Source: a virus. From it: DNA of 46,359 nt. The stretch lies in the IMG/VR virus record IMGVR_UViG_3300043468_001166, positions 1 through 46,359 of that record. The stretch is one strand, 5' to 3'. The translations under genes were made by a program, and so were the position numbers. The notes beneath the pieces are model-generated. The model was not told the DNA's origin, made no database searches, and saw nothing but the letters and a program-made list of their open reading frames with translations. Each line of letters opens with the position of its first letter. Position 1 is the stretch's first letter. This document shows positions 1 to 10,384 of this stretch, one piece after another.

Positions 1-2
1 CA

Positions 3-278
3 GCGCCAAATGCTGTTACCAGTTTGCCCGCTGGTTGGTCAGCCAGCATATCGTCGAATGACGTCACAATTACACACACTGTCGGCAAGCAGGTAAAAGA
101 CGTTACTTATTGGGGATATACGGCGTCTTCGGCGTTGTGGCACGCTCGCTACCCGACAGCTAGCAATGAATTAACTACAACAAACGCAGGAAAAACAACC
201 GCTTTTACGATTCGTATTTCTAACACGGTTGTGTCGTGCGACAGCGGCGGCACTGCTCGAATAGTTTGTTTCTTTTAA
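3..278 (+). CDS. 3' end of a virion-type protein (truncated by window edge)
   Basis: The frame is open from the window edge to a TAA at 276-278, so the real start lies upstream. The visible ~91 residues are rich in Ser, Thr and Val with few charged residues, as in beta-rich fibre or tail proteins, but I recognise no domain. It ends 17 bases before a collagen-like fibre gene, so it probably belongs to the same late operon. A TTG at 24 could be read as a start, but the frame stays open upstream and there is no clear ribosome binding site. Confidence 0.6.
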   Translation, partial: APNAVTSLPAGWSASISSNDVTITHTVGKQVKDVTYWGYTASSALWHARYPTASNELTTTNAGKTTAFTIRISNTVVSCDSGGTARIVCFF

Positions 279-295
279 TGGGGTGTTGTTGAGCC

Positions 296-3200
296 ATGAC
301 TCTCGCACCTCCAAAAATTCTTCAGATACGTATATTAAGCGTAACCGAGTTGCCGGATCGGCTATCCGGAAACTATTGGTCTAGCAGCGCTTATCGGTGG
401 ACAGCCACGTTAGCGGTTAATCCGCAAACTCACGGCGACCCGGCGTCTTCAACAGGCTTTTACTACACAGCCCGCGACATCAAAATCGGCGACTATGTCG
501 TAACCAGCGGCCGTGGTTTAATTCTTAAAGTAATTGCTGTAAATGCCGGTTCGGTTACAGACACGTCTATCCAGTGCACGCTTGAAGACGAAAATCAATA
601 CAACGCGTTTCTAAGCGAAAACTCAGACGGTGACGGTTTAATTCCGTCAAACAATACAGAAGGCGTACTGTTTGAAACAAAAAACGGCTGGCCTATTTTG
701 CATCCTTTACCGGACGCGTTGGCTGGTACGTTGCCGCCCTATTTTTCAGCTGACATTATTTCTCGGTTTATGTACACCCGGCCCGCCGACTCTGGCGGCA
801 GTGGGTCTGCAGGCCCTACAGGTGCTGCTGGTCCTACTGGTGTTGCAGGCCCAACCGGCGTTGCTGGAGCTACTGGTCCAACTGGCGCTGCTGGGCTAAA
901 CGGAGCTACTGGTCCAACCGGTGTTGCTGGAGCTACTGGTGTTGCTGGTCCAACTGGCGTTGCTGGGTTAGATGGCGCTACTGGTCCAACTGGGGCTGCG
1001 GGCGCTACTGGCGTCGCAGGCCCGACTGGCGTTGCTGGAGCTACCGGTGTTGCTGGGTTAGATGGCGCTACTGGTCCAACTGGGGCTGCTGGCCCAACTG
1101 GCGCTGCGGGCGCTACTGGCGCCGCAGGCCCGACTGGCGTTGCTGGAGCTACCGGTGTTGCTGGGTTAGACGGAGCGACGGGCCCAACCGGCGCTGCTGG
1201 GCTAAACGGAGCTACTGGTCCAACCGGTGTTGCTGGGCTAGATGGCGCTACTGGTCCAACTGGGGCTGCTGGTCCAACTGGCGTCGCGGGTGTTGTTGGG
1301 GCTACGGGCGTTATTGGCCCAATTGGCCCCGCTGGCGTCACCGGTCCAACTGGTCCTGTTGGAGCTACTGGTCCAACTGGGGCTGCTGGGTCGCAAGGTA
1401 TAGACGGAGCGACGGGCCCAACCGGCGCTGCTGGGCTAAACGGAGCTACTGGTCCAACCGGTGTTGCTGGAGCTACTGGTGTTGCTGGTGTTGCTGGATT
1501 AGACGGAGCTACTGGTCCAACCGGTGTTGCTGGTCCAACTGGTGTTACAGGCCCTACAGGTCCTGCTGGTCAGCAAGGTGTTGCTGGTCCTACTGGTGTT
1601 ACAGGTCCTACAGGTCCTGCTGGTGTTGCTGGGCCGCAAGGTATAGACGGAGCTACTGGACCTACAGGCCCCGCCGGGGTTGCTGGTCAGCAAGGTGTTG
1701 CTGGTCCAACTGGTGTCGCCGGGCCGCAAGGTATAGACGGAGCTACTGGACCTACAGGTCCTGCTGGTCAGCAAGGTGTTGCTGGTCCAACTGGTGTCGC
1801 CGGGCCACAAGGTATAGACGGAGCTACTGGACCTACAGGTCCTGCTGGTCAGCAAGGTGTTGCTGGTCCAACCGGTGTTGCTGGCGCTACAGGTGTTACA
1901 GGTCCTACAGGGCCTGCTGGTGTTGCCGGTGTTGCTGGTCCAACCGGTGTTGCTGGCGCTACGGGTGTTACAGGTCCTACAGGGCCTGCTGGTCAGCAAG
2001 GTGTTGCTGGTCCAACTGGTGTTGCTGGGCCGCAAGGTATAAATGGCGCTACCGGGCCTACAGGGCCTGCTGGTCAGCAAGGTGTTGCTGGACCAACTGG
2101 TGTTGCTGGCGCTACAGGTGTTACAGGTCCGCAAGGCTCGTCTTTAAATATTCGCGGGCAGCTTGTAGAGTGGCCGCCGTCGTGGCTGCCCGAGTTTGGC
2201 GATATGTGGGTGGCCGTCGATCCCGTGCCGCTTGACACGCCAGTTTATTTGAGCGTGCAACCCGGCGACGGCATCGCGTGGGTCGAGTCGGGCGATGGCG
2301 GAGATTGGTTAAATGTCGGGCCTTTCAGAGGACCTATTGGTCCGCAAGGTTTATTGGGCCCTAGCGGCCCAACGGGCGCACAGGGTATTCAAGGCATTCG
2401 CGGCGCGACCGGCGTACAGGGTCCGTCTGGCCTCGTCGGCGCAACAGGCCCGCAAGGACCGGCGGCAAGCAATATTGTGCTCAGCGTTAACTCTCAGACA
2501 GGGGTGGTTGTGTTGCAGTCTGACGACATCACGCTCGACACAGAATTTACGGTTTTAGCAGTCGACCAAGGCGACCTTGCAAATAATACAGTCATAGCAG
2601 CCGGTACGTCGTTGACGACGATTATCCGGCGCATGCTTCAAAAGCGCGTTCCGGCGACGTACTTAACGCCGACGCTCGTTATTGGTAGTACGACCGCCAC
2701 GGCCACAATTGAATACGGCTCTACTATAAATACGACGTTGTCATTGACGTGGACAAAAAGGGACGGCGGCGACCCAACACAGTTTAGATACCGGCAAAAC
2801 AATCAAACTATAAACACAATTTCAGGGGCCACGGCCGCCGATTTTACGGTCCCGACATTTAATTTAACCAGCACAGCGACATTCAACGCTGTTGCGGACT
2901 ACGCCGCGGGACCAGCAAAACCAGACAACTTTGGCGACGCTACGTTGCCGTCTTTGCCGGCAAGTACTGCTTCGTCTGGCAACGTGGTCCTAACGCCGGC
3001 GCATAAACGGTATTATGGTTGCACAGGCGCAGACACGCTAGACAACGATCTTGTGCTAGGGCTGCCGAATAGCGACTTACCAGCAAACAACGCCGTTTCG
3101 CCGCCGATCGGTTCCGGATCGGACTTTACAAATTCGCGTAGCATTGCTAGAAAATTTAATCCAGATGGGCAGTACATTTACTTTGCGTGGCCTAACTCGT

Positions 3201-3385
3201 TAGAGGGCAGCACCGCCCCGGTCTTCACCGTAGGCGGATTATCGACTAGCGGCTGGGTAAAAACGACGGTACAGTTACGAAACGAACAAATAACAGCGAA
3301 ATTATCAATTGCTGCGACTACCTACGCCGTGTACCGTAGTCCAAACAAAATTAACGGCACCGATGTTAATGTTCAGGTGACGTGA
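296..3385 (+). CDS. Collagen-like phage fibre protein
   Basis: 1029 residues. An N-terminal globular part (about 1-170) is followed by uninterrupted Gly-X-Y triplets from about 171 to 615, dominated by GPTG, GATG and GVAG. A short spacer containing [16 protein letters not shown] comes next, then a second shorter Gly-X-Y stretch (about 680-723), then a C-terminal domain of ~300 residues that starts with a [11 protein letters not shown] motif typical of phage fibre tips. Collagen-like repeats form a trimeric triple-helical stalk, so this is probably an elongated trimeric fibre with a receptor-facing C-terminus. The DNA of the repeat is itself nearly repetitive (GGTCCAACTGG, GTTGCTGG), which makes length change by recombination likely. 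The repeats also create long antisense frames that are not genes. Confidence 0.9.
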   Translation: MTLAPPKILQIRILSVTELPDRLSGNYWSSSAYRWTATLAVNPQTHGDPASSTGFYYTARDIKIGDYVVTSGRGLILKVIAVNAGSVTDTSIQCTLEDENQYNAFLSENSDGDGLIPSNNTEGVLFETKNGWPILHPLPDALAGTLPPYFSADIISRFMYTRPADSGGSGSAGPTGAAGPTGVAGPTGVAGATGPTGAAGLNGATGPTGVAGATGVAGPTGVAGLDGATGPTGAAGATGVAGPTGVAGATGVAGLDGATGPTGAAGPTGAAGATGAAGPTGVAGATGVAGLDGATGPTGAAGLNGATGPTGVAGLDGATGPTGAAGPTGVAGVVGATGVIGPIGPAGVTGPTGPVGATGPTGAAGSQGIDGATGPTGAAGLNGATGPTGVAGATGVAGVAGLDGATGPTGVAGPTGVTGPTGPAGQQGVAGPTGVTGPTGPAGVAGPQGIDGATGPTGPAGVAGQQGVAGPTGVAGPQGIDGATGPTGPAGQQGVAGPTGVAGPQGIDGATGPTGPAGQQGVAGPTGVAGATGVTGPTGPAGVAGVAGPTGVAGATGVTGPTGPAGQQGVAGPTGVAGPQGINGATGPTGPAGQQGVAGPTGVAGATGVTGPQGSSLNIRGQLVEWPPSWLPEFGDMWVAVDPVPLDTPVYLSVQPGDGIAWVESGDGGDWLNVGPFRGPIGPQGLLGPSGPTGAQGIQGIRGATGVQGPSGLVGATGPQGPAASNIVLSVNSQTGVVVLQSDDITLDTEFTVLAVDQGDLANNTVIAAGTSLTTIIRRMLQKRVPATYLTPTLVIGSTTATATIEYGSTINTTLSLTWTKRDGGDPTQFRYRQNNQTINTISGATAADFTVPTFNLTSTATFNAVADYAAGPAKPDNFGDATLPSLPASTASSGNVVLTPAHKRYYGCTGADTLDNDLVLGLPNSDLPANNAVSPPIGSGSDFTNSRSIARKFNPDGQYIYFAWPNSLEGSTAPVFTVGGLSTSGWVKTTVQLRNEQITAKLSIAATTYAVYRSPNKINGTDVNVQVT

Positions 3386-3675
3386 TGAGTAATCTACCCG
3401 GAACAAACATAATCGCGGCTATTGTTCCGTTTACAGAGCTCGACCAGTACGCTACCCATGACGCCAAATACGGTAAAGGCGGGTATCGGTCTGTAACGAA
3501 TGTTACCGCCCGCAACAATATTCCGCCTGACAGGCGCAGTATCGGCATGACAGTTCGGACAACTGATGATAATATAGTGTGGATTTTAACGTCAGATGAC
3601 GGCACTTTGAATTGTGTAAACTGCGTGTGGGTTAAAGAAGTCGATACGCTATCCATGGATGGCGGTGAGTTTTAA
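3385..3675 (+). CDS. Small hypothetical protein downstream of collagen-like fibre
   Basis: 96 residues. I place the start at ATG 3385, which overlaps the TGA of the collagen-like fibre gene (TGATG) and implies coupled translation. A GTG one codon earlier is possible. No domain is recognised. The middle contains RRSIGMTVRTTDDNIVWIL, resembling the short 'pre-collar' or fibre-accessory modules that follow phage fibre genes, so a fibre chaperone or connector role is an inference only. Confidence 0.7.
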   Translation: MSNLPGTNIIAAIVPFTELDQYATHDAKYGKGGYRSVTNVTARNNIPPDRRSIGMTVRTTDDNIVWILTSDDGTLNCVNCVWVKEVDTLSMDGGEF

Positions 3676-3706
3676 TCGTTTTTTTCGGTCGCTAGTTTTT
3701 TCTGGG

Positions 3707-3712
3707 TATACT
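3707..3712 (+). promoter_or_regulatory. Candidate -10 box (TATACT) before giant fibre gene
   Basis: TATACT preceded by TGGG lies 35 bases before the ATG of the 1839-residue fibre. Similar GTATACT boxes precede genes at 14885 and 31886. I see no convincing -35 box, so this is a weak call for a sigma70-like or phage late promoter. Confidence 0.3.
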
Positions 3713-3746
3713 GTACTCGGCGGTATCCCTTACTTGGAGTAGTCTC

Positions 3747-6700
3747 ATGCCTAATGTTATTCGGATTAAGCGTCGTCTTGTTGGTGCTGCGCTCGGCACA
3801 GCGGTTCCCACGCAGTTACGCAATGCCGAACTAGCGTTCAACGAGATCAACAATACGCTGTACATCGGGCGCCAAGGCGACACGACCGGAGCGACGGAAA
3901 ACGCCGCCGCCGTGGCGCTTGCCGGCGATGGCGTGGTGTGGACTGGTACCGCAACGTTTGGCAACGTTAAGACTACTGGATATTTCGCGGCCGGTGACGA
4001 AGCCTACGCATACACAAATACTTTTCCGCCGTCGGTTGATAGCGCGCAAGGCGGCAAGTTGCTGGCTAGCACTGAATATGTCGACAGCGCGCTGGCGCGG
4101 GGCACTGGAAGCGGTATGTCGCTTTTCCCTGTTGCCGCTGACGTCGCAACAACTGTGCCGATTGTTGCCGGCAGTTACTACGACAATCTTCAAGGGCTGG
4201 GCAGTGTAAGAGTCGCTATCCCGCAACCGTCGTCGGCTTCAGCGGGTCTGGCGCTATACGAGTTGAAGGGTACGCCGACAGTGCAAGGCGTTAACCTTGT
4301 CGCCAACGACCGCGTTTTAATCATGGGTCACTTGGACCCGACGAACATCGGCATTTGGACGATTCCGGCTGGCGCCGGTTCTTCCACGCCGTGGGTCCGC
4401 GAAACTGCTTTGAACGTCGCGCAGTCGTACACGTACGGCGCGCGTGTTTTTGTAACCGCTGGCGACTATGCAAATAAAACGTTTGCCGTAGCGAGTGACC
4501 CGCTAAATCCGACAAAGGATGTCGGCGGACCTAACTTCAATACGCTTAGTTTTATTCAGCATAGTTCTGGTGCGACAACAGTACCGGCTGGTGCCAGCAT
4601 AAAGTTCAAGCGCGTTGTCCGCGCCAAGAGCGACTATTACCAGATCATCAACGGTAAAGTCGTTGTTGACGGTATTGTGCTGAATCAAAACGACCGATTT
4701 ATTTGGACGCCTAAAAACGAGAATCCCGGCGGGCATAACATAATCGGCAGCACCTACACCCCCGGCTCGGTGCCCGGCGACGGCACCGGCGACGAATCCG
4801 GCGGTTACGACAGTTCGCGCGCTGGTATCTATCGCGTCAATTACGACAAAACACTGACTACGAACATTACGACGGGGTTACCGGATTTTTACAGCGTTGT
4901 ATCGCGCGCTGGTGATTTCAATGAAGACGCAGAAGCCGTCGCCGCGCACAACACTAAAGTGCTCGTTCGCGAAGGGCAGAACAACGCAAACAAAATATTC
5001 ACTATTACCACGAACGCGTCGAGTTTTATTCTTGCCGACGAGTTTCCCGGTGAAGTTGCGCTGTTTACATACGACTCAAATTGGAGCGGCGCGGGCGGGG
5101 CATTGTCTGGCACACCGATGATCGACGGCGTGCAAACTGTTTTCGAAGACCTTACCGCCAATCCGCCGCGTCTTGGCAGCGTTGTGCTGGTTAAAAACGA
5201 AGTCGATAAAACAACAAACGGCCTGTACTACATCAAAACAAATAGCACGTGGATTCGTCACCCGGCCGCTAACGAAACAGGTGAACTAACTTACGGAAGT
5301 TATATCCGCGTGAAATACGGCGCGATTAACAAGAACAGCGGCTTTGTGCAGGTTTCGAATTTTGATCCGCTTATTATCGGCACGAACCCCATTGTTTTTG
5401 AGTCGCCGCAGGCATTGCTGGACTTCCGCGCTGGTGTTGGCTTAGGGCGCGACGGGCGATCTTTTTACGTCAAAACAGCAGACGCTTCACGCATCAACGT
5501 CACAGAAGTCGGCGTCGACCTCGGGCTTGTTCCCAATGTCGAAACGACTCCCGCGACGCTTACTACGGCGTACATCAAAGTCCACGCTGACAAATATGGC
5601 CGCGTCACTGCAGATAGCCGCGAAACTATCACGGCCAGCGAATTGCGTGACTCCATTTATTCGGGAGTTACGCCAGACACTACTGGTACGAGTTATCTCG
5701 TGTTCTCCGAGAGCCCTGCCCTCACCGGCGTGCCGACAGCGCCAACTGCTACTGCTGGTGACAATTCAACGCAGATTGCCACTACAGCATATGTGCTGGC
5801 TAACGGTGGCAGCAGTATTTTAGGGACTAACAACGCGTTTACCGGCGCAAACACGTTTACCAACGCTACTGGGCAGACGTTCCGTACAGCCGAAACCGCT
5901 GACGCCATTATTGTTAAAGGTGGTGGCAATACAAACAGCCGGTCTATCACGCTGATTACAGATACGCTGAGCGCGAGCAGGACTGTCACGTTCCCCGACC
6001 ATACGGGTGACTACACGTTAGTCGGCGCTGGGACTACGCAAACGCTGACGAACAAGACGCTCACAGCGCCGAAGATGACCGGCACCTACATTGCTGACAC
6101 AAATAACAATGAGTTGATCAAGTTTCCAGCGGTCGTGGCCGGCGCTACGAACGAGATTACTGTAACCAATGCGAGTAACGGTTTGGCCCCTGAAATCTCG
6201 GCTACTGGCTCGGCCGACGCTAACATCGACCTCAAGTTAACTGCAAAGGGCACTGGCGCCGTTAATTCGACGAGCAACTTTACGGTGTCATCCGGTAAAT
6301 CGCTTAATCTATCCAACACTATTGTAACCGCAGGCACGAATGCGCAGGGGCAAGGAGCACTCACTAACGATATTAACATTGTTACGTCCGCGGCCACTGC
6401 ACCGTCCGGCGTAACGCTCCCAACAGGTACGGCTGGTCGTGTTGTGGTTATTGTTAATCGCAGCAGTCAAGCAAATACGGTAAACGTATACCCGGCTTCT
6501 GGCGGTACAATTAACGCCCTCTCCGCAAATGCTTTTTTTGCTGTTGCGGCAAATTCTACTGCTATTTTTCGCGCCTCCAGCGCCACCCAGTGGTATTCCG
6601 AAATAGTCGATCTTGTTAACGGCACGACCGGCACATTGGCTGTCGGCAGCGGCGGTACTGGCGCGACAACGTTTACTAACGGTGCAATTTTAAAGGGAGC

Positions 6701-9266
6701 CGGTACGAACGCGATAACGACGGCTACTTCCGGAACTGATTACGCGCCTGCAACACCGAACGGTACGGCTATTCTCAAGGCTAACAACTCTGGCGGATTT
6801 TCCAGCGCCGCCGCCGGAACTGATTACGCTCCCGCAACACCGTCCGGTACGGCTATTCTCAAGGCTAACAACTCTGGCGGATTTTCCAACGCCACCGCCG
6901 GAACTGACTACGTTGTTGGCGGCACGGCCACTTCCGGCAAGATTGTCACCCAAGCGGCGACGGCTACTAGCGGCACCTCGTCATTGTTAATTACCGCGTC
7001 TACGGGCACGCCTACGGCCGGACTTGTCTCCGGCGACCTCTGGAACACCTCTGGCGTTCTTAAGTTCTACAACGGCAGTGCCACTAAGGACATTGCGTTT
7101 ACTGATAGCGCGATGTCGGGTAACACAAGCGGCACGGCTGCTGGTTTGTCGGCCACGCTTGTTGCCACGTCTGGTGGCACGGGGCAGTCAGCGTACAGCA
7201 CGGGTGACTTTCTTTACGCTGGCAGCACGAACCCATCGTCTCTAACCAAACTCGCGAAAGCAAGTAGCGGCACAGTCGGCGCGTTAATTCAAGACGGCAC
7301 CACTGGCGTGCCATCGTGGCAGACTGTTACAGGCACCGGTAACGTCGTCCGCGCCACGTCGCCGCAACTCACGACAAGTCTTACGACTGATTCAGGCACG
7401 TTTGCGCTGCTCGACACAACGGCGACAACTATTAATGCGTTCCGCGCCGCAACTGCCATCACAATCGGCTCGGCGACGTCGGCTACAACTACTATTCAAA
7501 GCACACAGGCGTCGTCAAATTCGACTACTGGGGCGCTGGTCGTATCCGGTGGTCTTGGTGTGGCTAGCGCCTCTTTCTTTGGCGGCAATCTCACGGTCGC
7601 GAGCAACGGATCAATTGGCGGAGATTTAACCGTCACGGGCAACCTGACGATCAACGGTACAACGACTACTGTTAATACTAACACGTTAAGCGTTGAAGAT
7701 AAAAATATTGAAATCGGCAACGCTGCTGTGCTTTCAAACGTCAGCGGCACGTGCGGTTCCGGCGTGCCTCAGATATCGGTCTCAAGCACAAACGGCATGA
7801 TGGCCGGACAGGCTTTAACATATGTGTCCGGTTCAGGGAATTTTGCTGCAGGCACGCGCATCGCGTCTGTAGACAACGCGACCCAAATTACTTTAAACAC
7901 TAATCCAACGGCCGCCGGGCCGATTGTGTTTAACGTAGGCGGGGCTACCAATTTTACGGCTATCGGTGGCGGCGTTACGATTAAGGGTACTGTAGATAAA
8001 ACGTTTCAAATCACAACCAGCAACGTACTCGACTCTAGTTTATTCAACTTTACCAGTAGCGAACATATTAATGTTGTGACTGGTAAAACGTACAAAATCA
8101 ACGACACATTAGTTCTTTCGGCCACAACGCTTGGTAGCGGCGTTACAGCCTCTAGTCTTACAAGCGTCGGCACGATTGGAACTGGCACGTGGCAGGGCAC
8201 GGCTGTTGCGGTGGCCTATGGCGGCACCGGCGCCGCGAACGCTGCTGATGCCCGTACAAATCTTGGCCTCGTTATCGGAACGAACGTGCAGGCCTACGAT
8301 GCTGAACTTGCGGCTATTGCCGGATTAACAAGTGCGGCTGACCGTCTGCCGTACTTCACGGGTTCAGGTACAGCGTCGCTTGCGACGTTCACGACGTTTG
8401 GGCGTAGCCTCGTCGACGACGCCGACGCGTCTGCTGCGCGGACAACCCTCGGACTCGTTATCGGAACGAACGTGCAGGCCTACGACGCTGAACTTGCGGC
8501 TATTGCCGGTTTAACAAGTGCGTCTGATAAACTGCCGTACTTTACCGGTGCTGGCACCGCTTCAGTGGCTGACTTCACAACGTTTGGTCGTAGTCTCGTT
8601 GACGATGCCGACGCGGCTGCTGCGCGGACAACCCTCGGACTCGTTATCGGAACGAACGTTCAGGCGTACAACGCCACCCTCGGGCACGTCGCGGCCGGCA
8701 CGTACTCAGGCGATGATAGCATCACGACGGTTGGTACTCTTGCAAGCGGCGCGCTCGGCACGGGTTTTACGGCAGTCAACGTGGCGCAAGGCGGCACAGG
8801 TGCAACAACTCTTACCGGGCTTGTAAAAGGAAACGGCGCTTCTGCCTTCACAGCCGCCACTGCGGGTTCAGACTATGTTGTCGCCGGAACAGCAACTGTT
8901 GGCGGTTTGCTTCTTTCTACGACAACCGGGATATCGGCCGCCGGTACGGTTCAAGCAGACGCGACTGCTCTTACAAACGATATTAACGTAGTAACTACGA
9001 CGGCAAGTAATACGGGTGTTCGCCTGCCCGTGCCCGCTGCTGGTCGCGTTATCGCTGTAGTTAATCGCGGTGCAAACGCGCTCAAAGTTTATCCGGCCAC
9101 TTCGACCGCTATTAATGCGCTCGCTAACAATGCGGCGTTTTCGGTGGCCGCTAACGCTACGTTAACGTTGCGCGGAAGCAGTGCAACTCAGTGGTATGCA
9201 GAACTAACCGCGGAAAGCCCGTGCGCCCTTGTCGCGGACTGCACCCTCGACGGCGGCACGTTCTAA
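3747..9266 (+). CDS. Giant repeat-containing tail fibre protein
   Basis: 1839 residues, low in Cys and rich in Thr, Ala, Gly and Ser. The N-terminus ([18 protein letters not shown] then [16 protein letters not shown]) matches the generic phage-fibre start module 'rr..g.aP..L..GElAfNe.dg.LYiG', also seen at 9503. The middle and C-terminal parts carry YGGTGA-type triplets common in phage tail fibres. They include a 28-residue tandem repeat (bases 6732-6900 onwards, period 84) and a 62-residue repeat (bases 8268, 8454 and 8640, period 186) containing [22 protein letters not shown]-like sequence split by LPYFTG. Preceded by GGAG at 3737. It probably forms a long side or central fibre. Confidence 0.88.
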   Translation: MPNVIRIKRRLVGAALGTAVPTQLRNAELAFNEINNTLYIGRQGDTTGATENAAAVALAGDGVVWTGTATFGNVKTTGYFAAGDEAYAYTNTFPPSVDSAQGGKLLASTEYVDSALARGTGSGMSLFPVAADVATTVPIVAGSYYDNLQGLGSVRVAIPQPSSASAGLALYELKGTPTVQGVNLVANDRVLIMGHLDPTNIGIWTIPAGAGSSTPWVRETALNVAQSYTYGARVFVTAGDYANKTFAVASDPLNPTKDVGGPNFNTLSFIQHSSGATTVPAGASIKFKRVVRAKSDYYQIINGKVVVDGIVLNQNDRFIWTPKNENPGGHNIIGSTYTPGSVPGDGTGDESGGYDSSRAGIYRVNYDKTLTTNITTGLPDFYSVVSRAGDFNEDAEAVAAHNTKVLVREGQNNANKIFTITTNASSFILADEFPGEVALFTYDSNWSGAGGALSGTPMIDGVQTVFEDLTANPPRLGSVVLVKNEVDKTTNGLYYIKTNSTWIRHPAANETGELTYGSYIRVKYGAINKNSGFVQVSNFDPLIIGTNPIVFESPQALLDFRAGVGLGRDGRSFYVKTADASRINVTEVGVDLGLVPNVETTPATLTTAYIKVHADKYGRVTADSRETITASELRDSIYSGVTPDTTGTSYLVFSESPALTGVPTAPTATAGDNSTQIATTAYVLANGGSSILGTNNAFTGANTFTNATGQTFRTAETADAIIVKGGGNTNSRSITLITDTLSASRTVTFPDHTGDYTLVGAGTTQTLTNKTLTAPKMTGTYIADTNNNELIKFPAVVAGATNEITVTNASNGLAPEISATGSADANIDLKLTAKGTGAVNSTSNFTVSSGKSLNLSNTIVTAGTNAQGQGALTNDINIVTSAATAPSGVTLPTGTAGRVVVIVNRSSQANTVNVYPASGGTINALSANAFFAVAANSTAIFRASSATQWYSEIVDLVNGTTGTLAVGSGGTGATTFTNGAILKGAGTNAITTATSGTDYAPATPNGTAILKANNSGGFSSAAAGTDYAPATPSGTAILKANNSGGFSNATAGTDYVVGGTATSGKIVTQAATATSGTSSLLITASTGTPTAGLVSGDLWNTSGVLKFYNGSATKDIAFTDSAMSGNTSGTAAGLSATLVATSGGTGQSAYSTGDFLYAGSTNPSSLTKLAKASSGTVGALIQDGTTGVPSWQTVTGTGNVVRATSPQLTTSLTTDSGTFALLDTTATTINAFRAATAITIGSATSATTTIQSTQASSNSTTGALVVSGGLGVASASFFGGNLTVASNGSIGGDLTVTGNLTINGTTTTVNTNTLSVEDKNIEIGNAAVLSNVSGTCGSGVPQISVSSTNGMMAGQALTYVSGSGNFAAGTRIASVDNATQITLNTNPTAAGPIVFNVGGATNFTAIGGGVTIKGTVDKTFQITTSNVLDSSLFNFTSSEHINVVTGKTYKINDTLVLSATTLGSGVTASSLTSVGTIGTGTWQGTAVAVAYGGTGAANAADARTNLGLVIGTNVQAYDAELAAIAGLTSAADRLPYFTGSGTASLATFTTFGRSLVDDADASAARTTLGLVIGTNVQAYDAELAAIAGLTSASDKLPYFTGAGTASVADFTTFGRSLVDDADAAAARTTLGLVIGTNVQAYNATLGHVAAGTYSGDDSITTVGTLASGALGTGFTAVNVAQGGTGATTLTGLVKGNGASAFTAATAGSDYVVAGTATVGGLLLSTTTGISAAGTVQADATALTNDINVVTTTASNTGVRLPVPAAGRVIAVVNRGANALKVYPATSTAINALANNAAFSVAANATLTLRGSSATQWYAELTAESPCALVADCTLDGGTF

Positions 9267-9276
9267 GGAATTAACA

Positions 9277-9435
9277 ATGCAATTTAACGTGTCCGTACAG
9301 GGCAGGCCGTATAAGACCATTGAAGCTCCCAATACCGGGGTTGCTTTATCTATGGTGGCGGAAGACATCGCGGCCGGGTTAGTCCCCGACCTCGACCCTG
9401 ACGCCGATCAGAATATTGCCATTGTTCCGGCCTAA
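9277..9435 (+). CDS. Small hypothetical protein (52 aa)
   Basis: Starts at ATG 9277 after AAGGA, 10 bases beyond the giant fibre stop. 52 residues, acidic at the C-terminal half (DLDPDADQN). No domain recognised. Its position between two fibre genes suggests a small virion or assembly protein. Confidence 0.65.
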   Translation: MQFNVSVQGRPYKTIEAPNTGVALSMVAEDIAAGLVPDLDPDADQNIAIVPA

Positions 9436-9454
9436 TCTGACTTGTCAGGTTTTT

Positions 9455-9497
9455 AGCCCGGGTGTAGTATAGCGGCGTCTATTCCGCTATACGGGCT
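9455..9497 (+). promoter_or_regulatory. Leader hairpin before fibre gene
   Basis: GTATAGCGG (9467-9475) pairs perfectly with CCGCTATAC (9484-9492), and AGCCCG (9455-9460) pairs with CGGGCT (9492-9497) across a bulge. The hairpin ends 5 bases before the ATG at 9503, where no Shine-Dalgarno sequence is visible. It could insulate transcription from the upstream gene or control initiation. Confidence 0.5.
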
Positions 9498-9502
9498 TTA
9501 TC

Positions 9503-10009
9503 ATGCCTAACACGATTCTTCTCAAAAAAAGCAGCACCGCAGCTGCCACGCCTACTGCCGGGCAACTTTCACCGGGCGAACTGGCTATCAATACAGCCGA
9601 CGGCCGGTTGTTCGCCAAGAACTCTGCCAACGCTGTGGTGAATCTCCCGGTGTCGAGCATTAGCGGGCAGGCTATTACGCCGTCTTCTGTCGGGGCTACC
9701 GGTAATGTTTCAGGCAGCACTTTAACTTCCACCGTGGCAACAGGCACTGCGCCGCTCAGTGTGACATCGACGACTGCCGTTACGAACTTAAATGCTGATA
9801 CCGTAGACGGCCAGCACGCGAGTGCATTTGCCACATCGGCCCATACGCACGGCAGCGTTACCAGCGACGGTAAAATCGGTTCGACCACCGGGCAGGTAAT
9901 TACAACGGGCGCGGCCGGTGTGCTGCAAGCCTCTGCGACCATACCAGCCGCAAACCTGCCCGCTCCGCAGCGGCTCTCTTCTTATTGCTCTGGCCTTTTC
10001 TTTGGGTAA
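9503..10009 (+). CDS. Short tail-fibre protein
   Basis: 168 residues. The N-terminus (MPNTILLKKSSTAAATPTAG, then LSPGELAINTADGRLFAKN) is the same fibre start module seen in the 1839-residue protein. Residues ~100-118 include DTVDGQHASAFATSAHTHG, a motif often found in phage fibre tips. It lacks an obvious Shine-Dalgarno site and follows a strong hairpin. It is probably a short fibre subunit or an adaptor sharing the same attachment domain as the giant fibre. Confidence 0.8.
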   Translation: MPNTILLKKSSTAAATPTAGQLSPGELAINTADGRLFAKNSANAVVNLPVSSISGQAITPSSVGATGNVSGSTLTSTVATGTAPLSVTSTTAVTNLNADTVDGQHASAFATSAHTHGSVTSDGKIGSTTGQVITTGAAGVLQASATIPAANLPAPQRLSSYCSGLFFG

Positions 10010-10012
10010 ACA

Positions 10013-10384
10013 ATGGCTGCACCAAATCTACAGGCTCCGACAACAGTCACTGGCAAAACGACGTATTTGTCTTTGTCCGCAACAACTGAAACGACGCTGC
10101 TGTCAAACGCGGCGGCAAGTAACAAAGCGTTGCGTATCGCTAACTTAACAGTGGCGAATAAATCTACTACCACAAGCGCGTCAATTGCAGCAAAAATCTA
10201 CACGGCTGCGAGCGCCGGTACGGGCTATTCTTTAGCCGCTACGGTGACTGTACCTGTAGGCGCTGTTGTTATCTTAATCGGCAAAGAAAATCCGGTGTGG
10301 CTGGAAGAAGACAAGCGCATCACAGTTACAGCCGGCACAGCAAATATTCTTGACGTTGTTTGCTCGTATGAAGAGGTTGCATAA
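10013..10384 (+). CDS. Small virion-associated protein, paralogue of the 16978 protein
   Basis: 123 residues beginning MAAPNLQAPTTVTGK and ending with NPVWLEEDKRI..VCSYEEVA. The protein at 16978 has the same plan (MAAPN, GK, NPLWLEEGDSI, CSYEIIS) and also follows a fibre gene, so the two are paralogues. The pattern resembles small phage proteins of the head/tail-fibre neighbourhood with a beta-sandwich of ~110 residues. Its 3' end overlaps the next gene (TAATG). Confidence 0.8.
   Translation: MAAPNLQAPTTVTGKTTYLSLSATTETTLLSNAAASNKALRIANLTVANKSTTTSASIAAKIYTAASAGTGYSLAATVTVPVGAVVILIGKENPVWLEEDKRITVTAGTANILDVVCSYEEVA

Noticed and set aside
739-2134. Long antisense frames opposite the collagen repeats (and likewise at 15700-16302)
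   Set aside because: Gly-X-Y repeat DNA read backwards gives Pro/Ala or Ser/Thr/Asn repeats without stops. They are shadows of the fibre genes.
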